From an uncultured Collinsella sp. (GTDB lineage: Bacteria > Actinomycetota > Coriobacteriia > Coriobacteriales > Coriobacteriaceae): 17,014 bases of DNA. The position numbers and the translations under genes were made by a program. Under the pieces are notes generated by a model. It was given only the letters and a program-made list of their open reading frames with translations. It was not told the DNA's origin and did no database searches. Location of the stretch: the NCBI GenBank assembly GCA_902478935.1, contig CABSMV010000030.1:1-17014 (forward strand), given 5' to 3'. Below, piece after piece: positions 1-6,300 of the stretch; position 1 is the first letter of the stretch; every line of letters starts with the position of its first letter.

Positions 1-45
1 GATGCTCAGGAGTCTCGTGGGCTCGGAGATGTGTATAAGAGACAG
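1..45 (+). other. Illumina Nextera adapter remnant (not genomic)
   Basis: Positions 1-3 (GAT) match the end of the P7 oligo. Positions 4-11 (GCTCAGGA) match the i7 index I know as N704. Positions 12-45 match the Nextera read-2 adapter and end with the 19-base transposon mosaic end AGATGTGTATAAGAGACAG (27-45). This is library sequence left untrimmed on the contig edge. An ATG inside it (31-33) is in frame with accA and would add five false residues (MYKRQ) to an automatic gene call. Confidence 0.97.
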
Positions 46-891
46 GTGCATACGGGTCGCCGCGGCAAAAAGTTGGGACACTTGTTCAAGCGCTCGGCCG
101 CACCAAAAACCGCGCTCGAGATTGTCAAACAGACCCGCTCGGCAGATCGCGCCACGGCAGGCGAGATGATCTCGCTGGGCCTGGATGGATTTGTGGAGCT
201 GCACGGCGACCGCTACTTTGGCGACGACGCCGCTGTGGTGGCTGGCATTGGCTGGAAAGACGGGCGCTCCGTGACGGTTATCGCCGTCGAGCGCGGCACC
301 ACGACCAAAGAGCGCATGCGTCGCAACTTTGGCATGGCACATCCCGAGGGCTACCGCAAAGCGCGTCGCCTTATGCGCCAGGCCGAAAAGTTTGGTCGAC
401 CGGTTCTGTGCCTGGTCGATACTTCGGGCGCGTTTTGCGGCATCGGTGCCGAGGAGCGCGGCCAGGGCGAGGCGATTGCCCAGAATCTCATGGAGATGAG
501 CGGCCTTAAGACGCCGATTGTCTCGGTGGTGACGGGCGAGGGCGGCTCTGGTGGCGCGCTGGCGCTATCCGTGGCCGACCGCATCCTGATGCTCTCGAGC
601 TCGGCCTATTCGGTCGTGAGTCCCGAGGCCTGTGCGTCGATCCTGTGGAAGGATACCGACCGCGCGAATGAGGCCGCCGAGGCGCTGAAGCTCACGGCTC
701 CCGATCTGTTGGCGCTCAGCATCATCGACGGCATTGTTGACGATAGGGGCCTGTCGCATGAGGAGATCGCCGGTGCCGTCATGTCCTCGGCATTTGATGC
801 CTTCGATACGCTTGGGCAGCTCGACGAGGCGACCCTCACAAACCTCCGCTACGAAAAGTACCGCGCAATCGGTCAGTACCGCACGATGTGA
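46..891 (+). CDS. accA: Acetyl-CoA carboxylase carboxyltransferase alpha subunit, 5' truncated
   Basis: AccA is the alpha half of the carboxyltransferase that moves the carboxyl group from carboxybiotin to acetyl-CoA, making malonyl-CoA for fatty acid synthesis in the cytoplasm; it works with AccD, biotin carboxylase and BCCP. The family blocks are clear: FVELHGDR, FGMAHPEGYRKA, GIGAEERGQGEAIAQNL, GEGGSGGALAL and SVVSPEACASILWKD. The oxyanion-type glycine patch GGSGG is intact. Where many AccA proteins read DTPGAYPG, this one reads DTSGAFCG, a variant I believe occurs in other anaerobes. The 5' end is cut by the adapter, so the true start is unknown; GTG at 46 is the first genomic codon in frame, not a demonstrated start. 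About 281 genomic residues remain against roughly 315 usual. The stop (889-891) lies 16 bp before the next gene and within a hairpin that includes that gene's start codon. Confidence 0.93.
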   Translation: MHTGRRGKKLGHLFKRSAAPKTALEIVKQTRSADRATAGEMISLGLDGFVELHGDRYFGDDAAVVAGIGWKDGRSVTVIAVERGTTTKERMRRNFGMAHPEGYRKARRLMRQAEKFGRPVLCLVDTSGAFCGIGAEERGQGEAIAQNLMEMSGLKTPIVSVVTGEGGSGGALALSVADRILMLSSSAYSVVSPEACASILWKDTDRANEAAEALKLTAPDLLALSIIDGIVDDRGLSHEEIAGAVMSSAFDAFDTLGQLDEATLTNLRYEKYRAIGQYRTM

Positions 892-916
892 CAAAGGGGC
901 AGCCCGCATGTCACAT
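886..916 (+). promoter_or_regulatory. Hairpin joining accA stop to the EIIC start codon
   Basis: ATGTGACA (886-893) is an exact inverted repeat of TGTCACAT (909-916). The 15-base loop holds most of the AAAGGGG ribosome binding site (893-899). The accA stop TGA (889-891) lies in the left arm, and the downstream ATG (908-910) straddles the right arm. This geometry would let ribosomes finishing accA open the downstream start (translational coupling). The pairing is seen in the sequence; the coupling is inference. Confidence 0.5.
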
Positions 917-2146
917 TGGGAAAGGCGTTCCATGTCACAAGTTTCCAACACCACGTTTGCAACGACGGTTTCATCAAACGCCATGGCCGTGGTGGACTAT
1001 CTGTCCAAAAGCATGATGTCGGCGCTGCCGTTTATTGTCTGCGCGGCGTTGTTCCGCACCGTCGCCGTCATTATGGGCGAGGGCATGCTGGGCCTGTGGT
1101 CTGCCGATTCCGAAATCTATCGCCTGTTCTACAGTTGGCTCTATAACGCCGGCTACTACTTTTTGCCCATTTATCTTGGTTGGGCGGCCGCCCGCCAGCT
1201 CGGTTGCTCGGAGCAGCTGGGCATGATGCTGGGCGGCGTATTGATTGCACCCGATCTGCTTAAGCTCGTTGATGCCGCCTCGACGACGGGGGCATCGATG
1301 ACTTCCGTGTATGGTCTGCTTCTCGCGCCGGTCAACGATTACACGACGACTGTTATTCCGGTTCTCATCTCGGTGCCCGTGCTATGGCGAGTGGAGTGTT
1401 TCTTTAAGCGCGTTATCCCTAAGGCCGTGGCGTTTTCGTTCGTTCCGTTTGCAACCATGCTTGTCATGGTTCCGGTTTCGCTGTGCATTACGGCGCCGGC
1501 GGGCAGCTATCTGGGCATGCTGTTGGGCCAGCTTATGTTTATGCTTGGCAACTCCGGTGGCATCGTGTCGCTGCTCACGCTTATGGGGCTTGCCGCTGGC
1601 TGGGAGTTCCTAAAGATCGCGGGCGTCAGCAATGTTGTCCTATCGCTTGCGTACGCGCAGTTTATGAGTGTGGGAACGGATTCGTGCATCCTGATCGCCG
1701 CGACAATGGCAACGTTCGCTGTTTGGGGCATGCCCTTTGGCGCTGCGCTTCGCATTGCGAATAAGGACGAGAAGGCGCTCATGCTGGGCTATTCAATCTC
1801 GGGCGTGCTTGGCGGCGTAAGCGAGCCGGCGCTGTACGGTTGCGGCTTTAAATATGGCAGGTGCCTGACGTGCATGGCCATTGGCGGCGCCGTCGGAGGC
1901 CTTGTTGCGGCCGTGGGCCACGTTACGGCCTATACCATCGGCATGACGAATGTCCTCATGGTCATTGGCTTTGCCACGGGCGGTATTTCGAACCTGCTGT
2001 GGTGCTGCGCTGCCGGCGGCACGGCATTTGCGGTGTCTGCGGCGCTGAGCTACTGCTTTGGCGTGGTGCCGACGAAGGAGCAGACGGCAGAAGACGAAGC
2101 CGATTCGCCCGAAACAGTGGTGAGCGCTGCTGAAGCAAGCGCATAG
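908..2146 (+). CDS. Stand-alone PTS EIIC-type sugar permease (glucose/beta-glucoside family)
   Basis: A 412-residue, very hydrophobic protein resembling the membrane EIIC domain of glucose/beta-glucoside-type phosphotransferase transporters, which move a sugar across the membrane while it is phosphorylated by EIIB. Visible family signatures are the YYFLPIYLGWAAA block (about residues 83-95), the VIPVLISVPVLWRVECFFKRVIPKAV loop region (149-174, given here only as a location guide: VIPVL to IPKAV), and GVSEPALYG (303-311), equivalent to the GI(T/S)EPAIYG substrate-site motif. No EIIB cysteine domain or EIIA histidine domain is attached, and the tail after about residue 387 is short and acidic. 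It must use partners from elsewhere or not act as a normal PTS permease. ATG 908 has AAAGGGG 8 bases upstream. ATG 932 is also in frame with GGGAAAGG ahead of it, and both starts share the sequence ATGTCACA. It is probably co-transcribed with accA; a terminator follows. Confidence 0.8.
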   Translation: MSHWERRSMSQVSNTTFATTVSSNAMAVVDYLSKSMMSALPFIVCAALFRTVAVIMGEGMLGLWSADSEIYRLFYSWLYNAGYYFLPIYLGWAAARQLGCSEQLGMMLGGVLIAPDLLKLVDAASTTGASMTSVYGLLLAPVNDYTTTVIPVLISVPVLWRVECFFKRVIPKAVAFSFVPFATMLVMVPVSLCITAPAGSYLGMLLGQLMFMLGNSGGIVSLLTLMGLAAGWEFLKIAGVSNVVLSLAYAQFMSVGTDSCILIAATMATFAVWGMPFGAALRIANKDEKALMLGYSISGVLGGVSEPALYGCGFKYGRCLTCMAIGGAVGGLVAAVGHVTAYTIGMTNVLMVIGFATGGISNLLWCCAAGGTAFAVSAALSYCFGVVPTKEQTAEDEADSPETVVSAAEASA

Positions 2147-2184
2147 ACCTGTGCGACAAAAGGACGATTCCATTGTCATGTTCC

Positions 2185-2216
2185 AAGGCCGCGGCTCGTG
2201 TGGGTTGCGGCCTTTT
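2185..2216 (+). terminator. Intrinsic terminator after the EIIC gene
   Basis: AAGGCCGC (2185-2192) pairs perfectly with GCGGCCTT (2207-2214), a GC-rich 8-bp stem with a 14-base loop, ending in a short TTTT run (2213-2216). It closes the accA-EIIC unit. Confidence 0.8.
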
Positions 2217-2242
2217 GTATCTGGGGGACAAAGTGGCTACAC

Positions 2243-2248
2243 TACAAT
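2243..2248 (+). promoter_or_regulatory. Possible -10 box for the CDF transporter gene
   Basis: TACAAT lies about 50 bp before the CDF start, between the preceding terminator and the gene. No convincing -35 box is present at 16-18 bp upstream, so this is a weak call based on location and one hexamer. Confidence 0.3.
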
Positions 2249-2295
2249 CCGTTTGAGCAATAGATATATGGGTAGTGCCGTGGGGGCGGATATAG

Positions 2296-3450
2296 ATGGT
2301 CGAGTGGATTGTTCGTCGTGCGCAGGGTGACCGTGCGCGCGTGGGCACGTTGACGGGCGTGGTGTGTATTCTCGCTAATGTTGCACTTTGTGCTGCGAAG
2401 GGCGCAATTGGCGTGCTGTCGGGATCGGTTTCGATTGTGGCGGACGCCATGAACAACTTGTCCGATGCCAGCTCGAATATCGTGAGCGTGCTGGGCTTTA
2501 AGCTGGCGAGCAAGCCGGCCGACCCCGAGCATCCTTACGGCCACGGTCGCTACGAGTATCTCTCGGGTCTGGTCGTGGCGGCGCTCGTGCTGCTGATTGG
2601 CGTTGAGTTGGTGAAGTCCTCGGTTGAACGCGTCATCCACCCCGAGCCTGTCGAGTTTTCGCTTGCCCTGGTGGCAGTTCTAGTGCTTTCGATGGCCGTA
2701 AAGCTCTGGATGGCGGCCCTCAACCAAAAGCTCGGTGACCGCATTGAGTCCGAGACGCTGCATGCGACCGCTCAGGATTCTAAGAATGATGTCCTTGCTA
2801 CGGGTGCTGTGTTGGCGTGCGCGATTGTTTCCCAGGTGACGCACATCAATCTTGATGCTTGGGTTGGACTTGCCGTTGGCGCCTATATTGGCTGGAGCGG
2901 CTTTGAGCTTATCCAAGATACGGTGAGCCCGCTTTTGGGCCAGGCGCCCGATCCCAAGTTGGTCAAGCACATCCGAGACAAGATCATGAGCTATCCCGGC
3001 GTTTTGGGCGTTCATGACCTGATGGTTCACGATTACGGTCCGGGCAGGAAGTTCGCAAGTGCGCACGCCGAGATGGCGGCCGAGGCCAGCCCGCTGGAAA
3101 GTCACGACACGCTCGATAACATCGAGCAGTCGTTTAGGGACGAGGATGGCATGATCGTCACGCTCCATTACGATCCCATCGTGACCGACGATTCAAAGGT
3201 GGCGAGCATGCGCCTGCGCATCAACGCCATGGCCCAAGAGGTCGATAGCCGCCTTTCGATTCACGATCTGCGTTGCGTGCCGGGCCCCACGCACACCAAT
3301 GTGATCTTTGACTGCGTGCGACCCTCGGATTTGGACATGGGGGCCGATGAGCTCAAGCAAACGCTGGCCCAGAGGGTCGAATCGGAATATCCCAAGTCGA
3401 TTGCCAAGATTACGATCGACGAAGACTACGTAGGGCATACCCACGAGTAG
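2296..3450 (+). CDS. Cation diffusion facilitator with tandem C-terminal domains, probably Mn-type
   Basis: A 384-residue CDF family exporter of divalent metal ions from the cytoplasm, driven by proton exchange. The N-terminal half has the usual membrane segments. The metal-site helices carry DAMNNLSDASSN (50-61, site residues likely N53 and D57) and ATAQDSKNDVLAT (157-169, likely D161 and D165). HPYGHGRYEY (79-88) is the conserved loop after helix 2. An Asn-Asp/Asp-Asp site is, as I recall, typical of MntE-like manganese exporters rather than His-Asp zinc exporters, so Mn(II) is the best guess. The cytoplasmic part is long: one dimerisation domain from about 216-305 and a second similar stretch from about 310-380, where the usual protein has one and is nearer 300 residues. 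The ATG follows GGGGGCGGA at 2282-2290. A histidine phosphatase gene follows 39 bp later on the same strand. Confidence 0.88.
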   Translation: MVEWIVRRAQGDRARVGTLTGVVCILANVALCAAKGAIGVLSGSVSIVADAMNNLSDASSNIVSVLGFKLASKPADPEHPYGHGRYEYLSGLVVAALVLLIGVELVKSSVERVIHPEPVEFSLALVAVLVLSMAVKLWMAALNQKLGDRIESETLHATAQDSKNDVLATGAVLACAIVSQVTHINLDAWVGLAVGAYIGWSGFELIQDTVSPLLGQAPDPKLVKHIRDKIMSYPGVLGVHDLMVHDYGPGRKFASAHAEMAAEASPLESHDTLDNIEQSFRDEDGMIVTLHYDPIVTDDSKVASMRLRINAMAQEVDSRLSIHDLRCVPGPTHTNVIFDCVRPSDLDMGADELKQTLAQRVESEYPKSIAKITIDEDYVGHTHE

Positions 3451-3489
3451 GGCTGTGCCGGCAAAGCAAGTTATACAGAAGGGGAGAAT

Positions 3490-4110
3490 ATGAAGAGGCT
3501 GTATCTGCTCCGCCACGGTCAGACGGAGCTCAACGTCAAAAAGCTGGTCCAGGGCCGCTGCGATTCACCGCTGACCGACCTTGGCCGCAAACAAGCGGGA
3601 ATGGCAGCCGCATGGCTCAAAGCCCACGGCGTTGTCCCCGACAAAGTGGTCTCTTCGCCCTTAGGCCGAGCCATGGACACAGCTCAGCTCGTTGCAACCG
3701 AACTTCTTGGCCCGGACGCAGCAGTTGAGTCCTGCGAAGGCATCATCGAGCGCTGCTACGGCACCTTCGAAGAAGGCCCCCACGATGCCCTTCCCACCGA
3801 CGTCTGGGATCCCGGCGAGGACTTGGTCCCCTTCGGAGGAGAAGGAAGCCGCGCGCTGCAAGAGCGCATGGTAGCCACCCTCACCAATATCATGGGCTCC
3901 GAGGGCATCGAAACCCTCCTAGCAGTAAGCCACGGCAGCGCCAGCCGCCAATTCATTAGAGCCGCCGCCCCAAAGGGCTTCGAGCTCCCAACAAAACTCC
4001 CCAACTGCGCCATCATGATCTTCGGTTTTGACGATGCGCGAGAAGAGGACGATACGCCCCAATGCAAGTTCACCTTGCAACAAATTGTGGACCCTCAACA
4101 AAGTCATTAG
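3490..4110 (+). CDS. Histidine phosphatase family protein (phosphoglycerate mutase-like)
   Basis: A 206-residue cytoplasmic protein of the histidine phosphatase superfamily. It has the catalytic LLRHGQTELN motif (6-15, phospho-acceptor His9), SSPLGRAMDTA with the phosphate-binding Arg60 (55-65), and the second histidine in AVSHGSASR (about 145-153, His148). Members include dPGM-type mutases, alpha-ribazole phosphatase and sugar phosphatases. The length and the divergent middle do not fit the roughly 230-250-residue GpmA, so the substrate is unknown and no symbol is given. AGAAGGGGAG (3478-3487) is a strong ribosome binding site just before ATG 3490. Codon use drifts to C- and A-ending codons (CTCCTAGCAGTA style) in the 3' half, unlike the CDF gene before it, which could mark a different history. 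No T-rich terminator follows; the large palindrome 30 bp downstream may stop transcription. Confidence 0.85.
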   Translation: MKRLYLLRHGQTELNVKKLVQGRCDSPLTDLGRKQAGMAAAWLKAHGVVPDKVVSSPLGRAMDTAQLVATELLGPDAAVESCEGIIERCYGTFEEGPHDALPTDVWDPGEDLVPFGGEGSRALQERMVATLTNIMGSEGIETLLAVSHGSASRQFIRAAAPKGFELPTKLPNCAIMIFGFDDAREEDDTPQCKFTLQQIVDPQQSH

Positions 4111-4140
4111 CCTGAGCGAGCAGAGTTAAGCAGACATCAA

Positions 4141-4317
4141 CGTGGCGTTCCCAGTGTGCGGCGGAGGGGGCGGGCCTGAGACATATTAAGGTTGTCGCGA
4201 GTTCCGCACGAACAGGAGAGCACTTAATGTGCTCTCCGTCGTGAGCAGGACTGTAGAGCAGCAACCTTAATATGTCTCAGGCCCGCCCCCTCCGCCGCAC
4301 ACTGGGAACGTGCCACG
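4141..4317. repeat. 177-bp nested palindrome with perfect 49-bp arms
   Basis: The left arm 4146-4194 and right arm 4262-4310 are exact reverse complements. One unpaired base (4311) lets the stem extend by another 5-6 pairs to 4141 and 4317. Inside the 67-base centre is a second hairpin: GGAGAGCAC (4215-4223) with GTGCTCTCC (4229-4237), loop TTAAT, flanked by CACGA/TCGTG (4207-4211/4239-4243). Such structure fits a MITE-like element or a bidirectional transcription block. I see no transposase and no clear target-site duplication, and there is no T-run to make it a normal terminator. Confidence 0.85.
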
Positions 4318-4359
4318 CACTTTACCTGCGTAAACAATGTGAGTGAAATATGAATCTCG

Positions 4360-4386
4360 ATGGATACGCCCGCAGCCGTGTATACT
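4360..4386 (+). promoter_or_regulatory. Promoter-like element upstream of rplC, shared with rplB
   Basis: A 26-nt block (4360-4385) is repeated with 3 mismatches at 6225-6250 upstream of rplB. It contains TGGATA, the inverted pair ATACG/CGTGT (one G-T pair), and ends GTGTATAC, with TATACT (4381-4386) as a good -10 match. TGGATA to TATACT is 14 bp, short for a sigma70-type promoter, so it may be an operator fused to a -10 box. It lies about 185 bp before rplC. Confidence 0.5.
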
Positions 4387-4497
4387 AAACAGCTGTGTGT
4401 AACCAGGGGAGTATTCTGGCTGGACAAAATGCCTGCTTAATAGGGTTGTCAGGTAGTCCGGGCGAAATACAAGGCTGGGGAGCACGTCGTGTAAGTA

Positions 4498-4575
4498 GTG
4501 GTCCTCTAGGGGCGTACGCTCGGTGGTGTACGCATTGTCCCAAGACCACGCGAGAGTTGGGATCATATCTTGATC
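4498..4575 (+). promoter_or_regulatory. Candidate structured leader of rplC
   Basis: GTGGTC (4498-4503) pairs with GACCAC (4544-4549) and encloses GCGTAC (4512-4517) with GTACGC (4528-4533). Just downstream GATCA (4561-4565) pairs with TGATC (4571-4575), covering part of the TTG start. This suggests a cis-acting ribosomal-protein leader; the function is inference. Confidence 0.4.
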
Positions 4576-5190
4576 AGCATGATTCTCGGCCGCAAGATTG
4601 GCATGACCCAGGTTTGGGACGAGGACGACAACGTCGTTCCCGTCACGGTCATCCAGGCTGGCCCCTGCGCTGTCTCGCAGGTTAAAACTCAGGCAACCGA
4701 CGGCTATGACGCCGTCCAGATCGGTTTCGGCGACATCAAGGCCAAGAACGTGAACAAGCCCATGGCTGGTCACTTCGCCAAGGCTGGCGTCGAGCCTGTC
4801 CGCTTCCTTCGTGAGGTCCGCGTCGAGAACGGCGAGGAGCACAAGGTCGGCGAGGTCGTCACCGTCGCTGATTTCGCTGATGTCGAGAAGGTCGACGTCA
4901 TCGGTACCTCCAAGGGTAAGGGCTTCCAGGGTCGCATCAAGCGCTGGGGTCAGCGCCGCGGTCCTATGACGCATGGTTCTCACTTCCAGCGTCACCCCGG
5001 TTCTATCGGTCAGTGCGCCTATCCTGCGCGCGTCCTCAAGGGCGTCAAGATGGCCGGTCACATGGGTAACGAGCGCGTTACCGTCAAGAACCTTTCCGTT
5101 GTCCGCATCGATGCCGAGCAGAACCTCATCTTGGTCAAGGGCGCTGTCCCGGGTGCCAAGAATGGTCTCGTCGCCATCCGTATGGCCTAA
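4570..5190 (+). CDS. rplC: 50S ribosomal protein L3
   Basis: L3 is an early assembly protein of the large subunit, binding near the 3' end of 23S rRNA and reaching the peptidyl transferase centre with its loop. The 206-residue product shows ILGRKIGMTQVW at the N terminus, GTSKGKGFQGRIKRW, and HPGSIGQCAYPARVLKG, with the glutamine that PrmB methylates in enterobacteria, then MAGHMGNERVTVKNL. The start is uncertain. TTG 4570 gives MISMILGRK and has GGGA (4559-4562) 7 bases upstream; ATG 4579 gives MILGRK but has no ribosome binding site at a normal distance. I favour TTG. It opens the ribosomal block without rpsJ before it, and the gap to rplD is 46 bp. Confidence 0.95.
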   Translation: MISMILGRKIGMTQVWDEDDNVVPVTVIQAGPCAVSQVKTQATDGYDAVQIGFGDIKAKNVNKPMAGHFAKAGVEPVRFLREVRVENGEEHKVGEVVTVADFADVEKVDVIGTSKGKGFQGRIKRWGQRRGPMTHGSHFQRHPGSIGQCAYPARVLKGVKMAGHMGNERVTVKNLSVVRIDAEQNLILVKGAVPGAKNGLVAIRMA

Positions 5191-5236
5191 GGGCCCAGCC
5201 CATTTAGCCCAGCGTCATACCAAGGAGAACACTTAA

Positions 5237-5863
5237 ATGGCAAAGTTTGAAGTAAAGAACAGCGAGGGCAAGAAGGTCGCCGAGGCCGAGCTCGCCGCTG
5301 AGGTGTACGGCATCGAGCCGAACATCCACGTTATGCACCACATCGTCAAGTGCCAGATGGCCTCTTGGCGTCAGGGCACCCAGTCTGCTAAGGGTCGCTC
5401 TGAGGTTTCCGGTGGCGGCAAGAAGCCTTGGCGTCAGAAGGGCACCGGCCGTGCCCGCCAGGGTTCCATCCGTGCTGCCCAGTGGCGTCACGGTGGCGTC
5501 GTCTTCGCCCCCAAGCCCCGTTCCTACGCTAAGCGTATGAACAACAAGGAGGTCAAGCTGGCCATGCGCTCCGCGCTGTCCGCCAAGCTGGCCGATGGCG
5601 AGCTCGTGCTCGTCGACGACTACGGCTTCGAGAAGCCTTCCACCAAGGCTGCCGTCGCCATGCTCAAGGCTCTCGGCCTTGAGGGCAAGCGTCTGACCAT
5701 CATCGTTCGCGATGAGGACGTCAACGCCTACCTGTCGTTCCGCAACATTCCCAAGACGTTCATCATCACTGCCGACGAGGCCAACACCTACGATCTCGTC
5801 AACAACAACGCTGTGCTGATGCCCGCCGACATCGCCGCTCACTTCGGGGAGGTGCTTGCATAA
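5237..5863 (+). CDS. rplD: 50S ribosomal protein L4
   Basis: A 208-residue L4, which binds 23S rRNA domain I and lines the nascent peptide tunnel; in E. coli it also represses the S10 operon. The tunnel-loop signature is clear: KGRSEVSGGGKKPWRQKGTG followed by RARQGSIRAAQWRHGGVVF (about residues 50-90). The C-terminal Rossmann-like half contains NNKEVKLAMRSALSAKL and RNIPKTFIIT. ATG 5237 follows AAGGAG (5222-5227). The stop TAA abuts the rplW start directly (TAAATG), so translation is probably coupled. It is a natural candidate for the repressor of this block, if the leader elements described here are real. Confidence 0.97.
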   Translation: MAKFEVKNSEGKKVAEAELAAEVYGIEPNIHVMHHIVKCQMASWRQGTQSAKGRSEVSGGGKKPWRQKGTGRARQGSIRAAQWRHGGVVFAPKPRSYAKRMNNKEVKLAMRSALSAKLADGELVLVDDYGFEKPSTKAAVAMLKALGLEGKRLTIIVRDEDVNAYLSFRNIPKTFIITADEANTYDLVNNNAVLMPADIAAHFGEVLA

Positions 5864-6151
5864 ATGACCGCCCACGAGATCATCATCCGTCCGATCGTGT
5901 CCGAGCGTTCCTTCTCCGGCATGGAGCTGAACAAGTACACGTTCGAGGTCGCCAAGGATGCTAACAAGTATCAGATCAAGGACGCTGTCGAGGAGATCTT
6001 CGGCGTCAAGGTCGTTCGCGTGAACACCCTGACGGTCAAGCCCAAGACCAAGCGCGTGCGCTATGTCGCCGGCAAGACCCGTTCTTGGAAGAAGGCCATC
6101 GTCACGCTGGCCGAGGGCGACACCATCGAGGTCTTTGGCAACCAGGCCTAA
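5864..6151 (+). CDS. rplW: 50S ribosomal protein L23
   Basis: A 95-residue L23, located at the tunnel exit where trigger factor and SRP dock. Typical features are IIIRPIVSERSFSGME near the start, TFEVAKDANKYQIKDAVEEIFG, and the C-terminal GKTRSWKKAIVTLAEGD. Its GGGGAGG binding site (5846-5852) lies inside the end of rplD and there is no gap between the genes. It ends the first segment of the ribosomal block: a 179-bp gap with a strong hairpin separates it from rplB. Confidence 0.96.
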   Translation: MTAHEIIIRPIVSERSFSGMELNKYTFEVAKDANKYQIKDAVEEIFGVKVVRVNTLTVKPKTKRVRYVAGKTRSWKKAIVTLAEGDTIEVFGNQA

Positions 6152-6169
6152 GACTCGCTGCTGTTGAGT

Positions 6170-6205
6170 GAGCTCATGCCTCCCAAATAGGGGAGGCGGG
6201 AGCTC
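6170..6205 (+). terminator. Strong hairpin between rplW and rplB (attenuator-like)
   Basis: GCCTCCC (6178-6184) and GGGAGGC (6191-6197) form a perfect 7-bp stem with loop AAATAG, enclosed by GAGCTC (6170-6175) and GAGCTC (6200-6205). It is followed by AAGGTTTT (6206-6213), a weak T-run. It may be a partial terminator or an RNA processing site dividing the operon. Confidence 0.5.
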
Positions 6206-6224
6206 AAGGTTTTGGGCGTATAAA

Positions 6225-6251
6225 ATGGACACGCCCGGAACCGTGTATACG
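6225..6251 (+). promoter_or_regulatory. Promoter-like element upstream of rplB, copy of the rplC element
   Basis: This is the second copy of the 26-nt element (6225-6250), 23 of 26 identical to 4360-4385. ACACG (6229-6233) and CGTGT (6242-6246) are a perfect inverted pair, and GTATAC (6245-6250) is self-complementary. TGGACA (6226-6231) matches the -35 consensus in 5 of 6 positions, but only 14 bp separate it from TATACG. TATAAA (6219-6224) just upstream is another possible -10 box. Confidence 0.5.
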
Positions 6252-6254
6252 TCC

Positions 6255-6300
6255 GGTGTCATCGCACCCGAGGCAGAACCTCGAATCCCTGTCTGCGATG
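6255..6300 (+). promoter_or_regulatory. Candidate structured leader of rplB
   Basis: CATCGCA (6260-6266) pairs perfectly with TGCGATG (6294-6300) and encloses CGAGG-CAGAA-CCTCG (6269-6283). Nested perfect stems just downstream of the promoter-like element and 30 bp before the rplB start suggest a functional 5' leader RNA; no known family was recognised. Confidence 0.45.

Larger units (their letters stand above)
4111..4569. other. 459-bp gap: long palindrome, promoter-like element and rplC leader
   Basis: No convincing reading frame is present. In order, the gap holds a nested palindrome (4141-4317), a short AT-richer stretch, a promoter-like element (4360-4386), and a roughly 180-nt leader with foldable segments before rplC. 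The end of an rpsJ gene, which usually precedes rplC, is not here. Confidence 0.7.

Noticed and set aside
4147..4180. G-quadruplex in the G-rich arm of the palindrome
   Set aside because: Only short G-tracts are available and the perfect complementary arm would outcompete it.
4386..4569. Remnant of rpsJ before rplC
   Set aside because: No S10-like reading frame or C-terminal motif was found in any frame of this gap.
5204..6262. Minus-strand frame of 352 codons across rplD and rplW
   Set aside because: It is a shadow of highly biased ribosomal codons, Leu/Gly/Asp/Val-rich with no family motif, and overlaps two certain genes.
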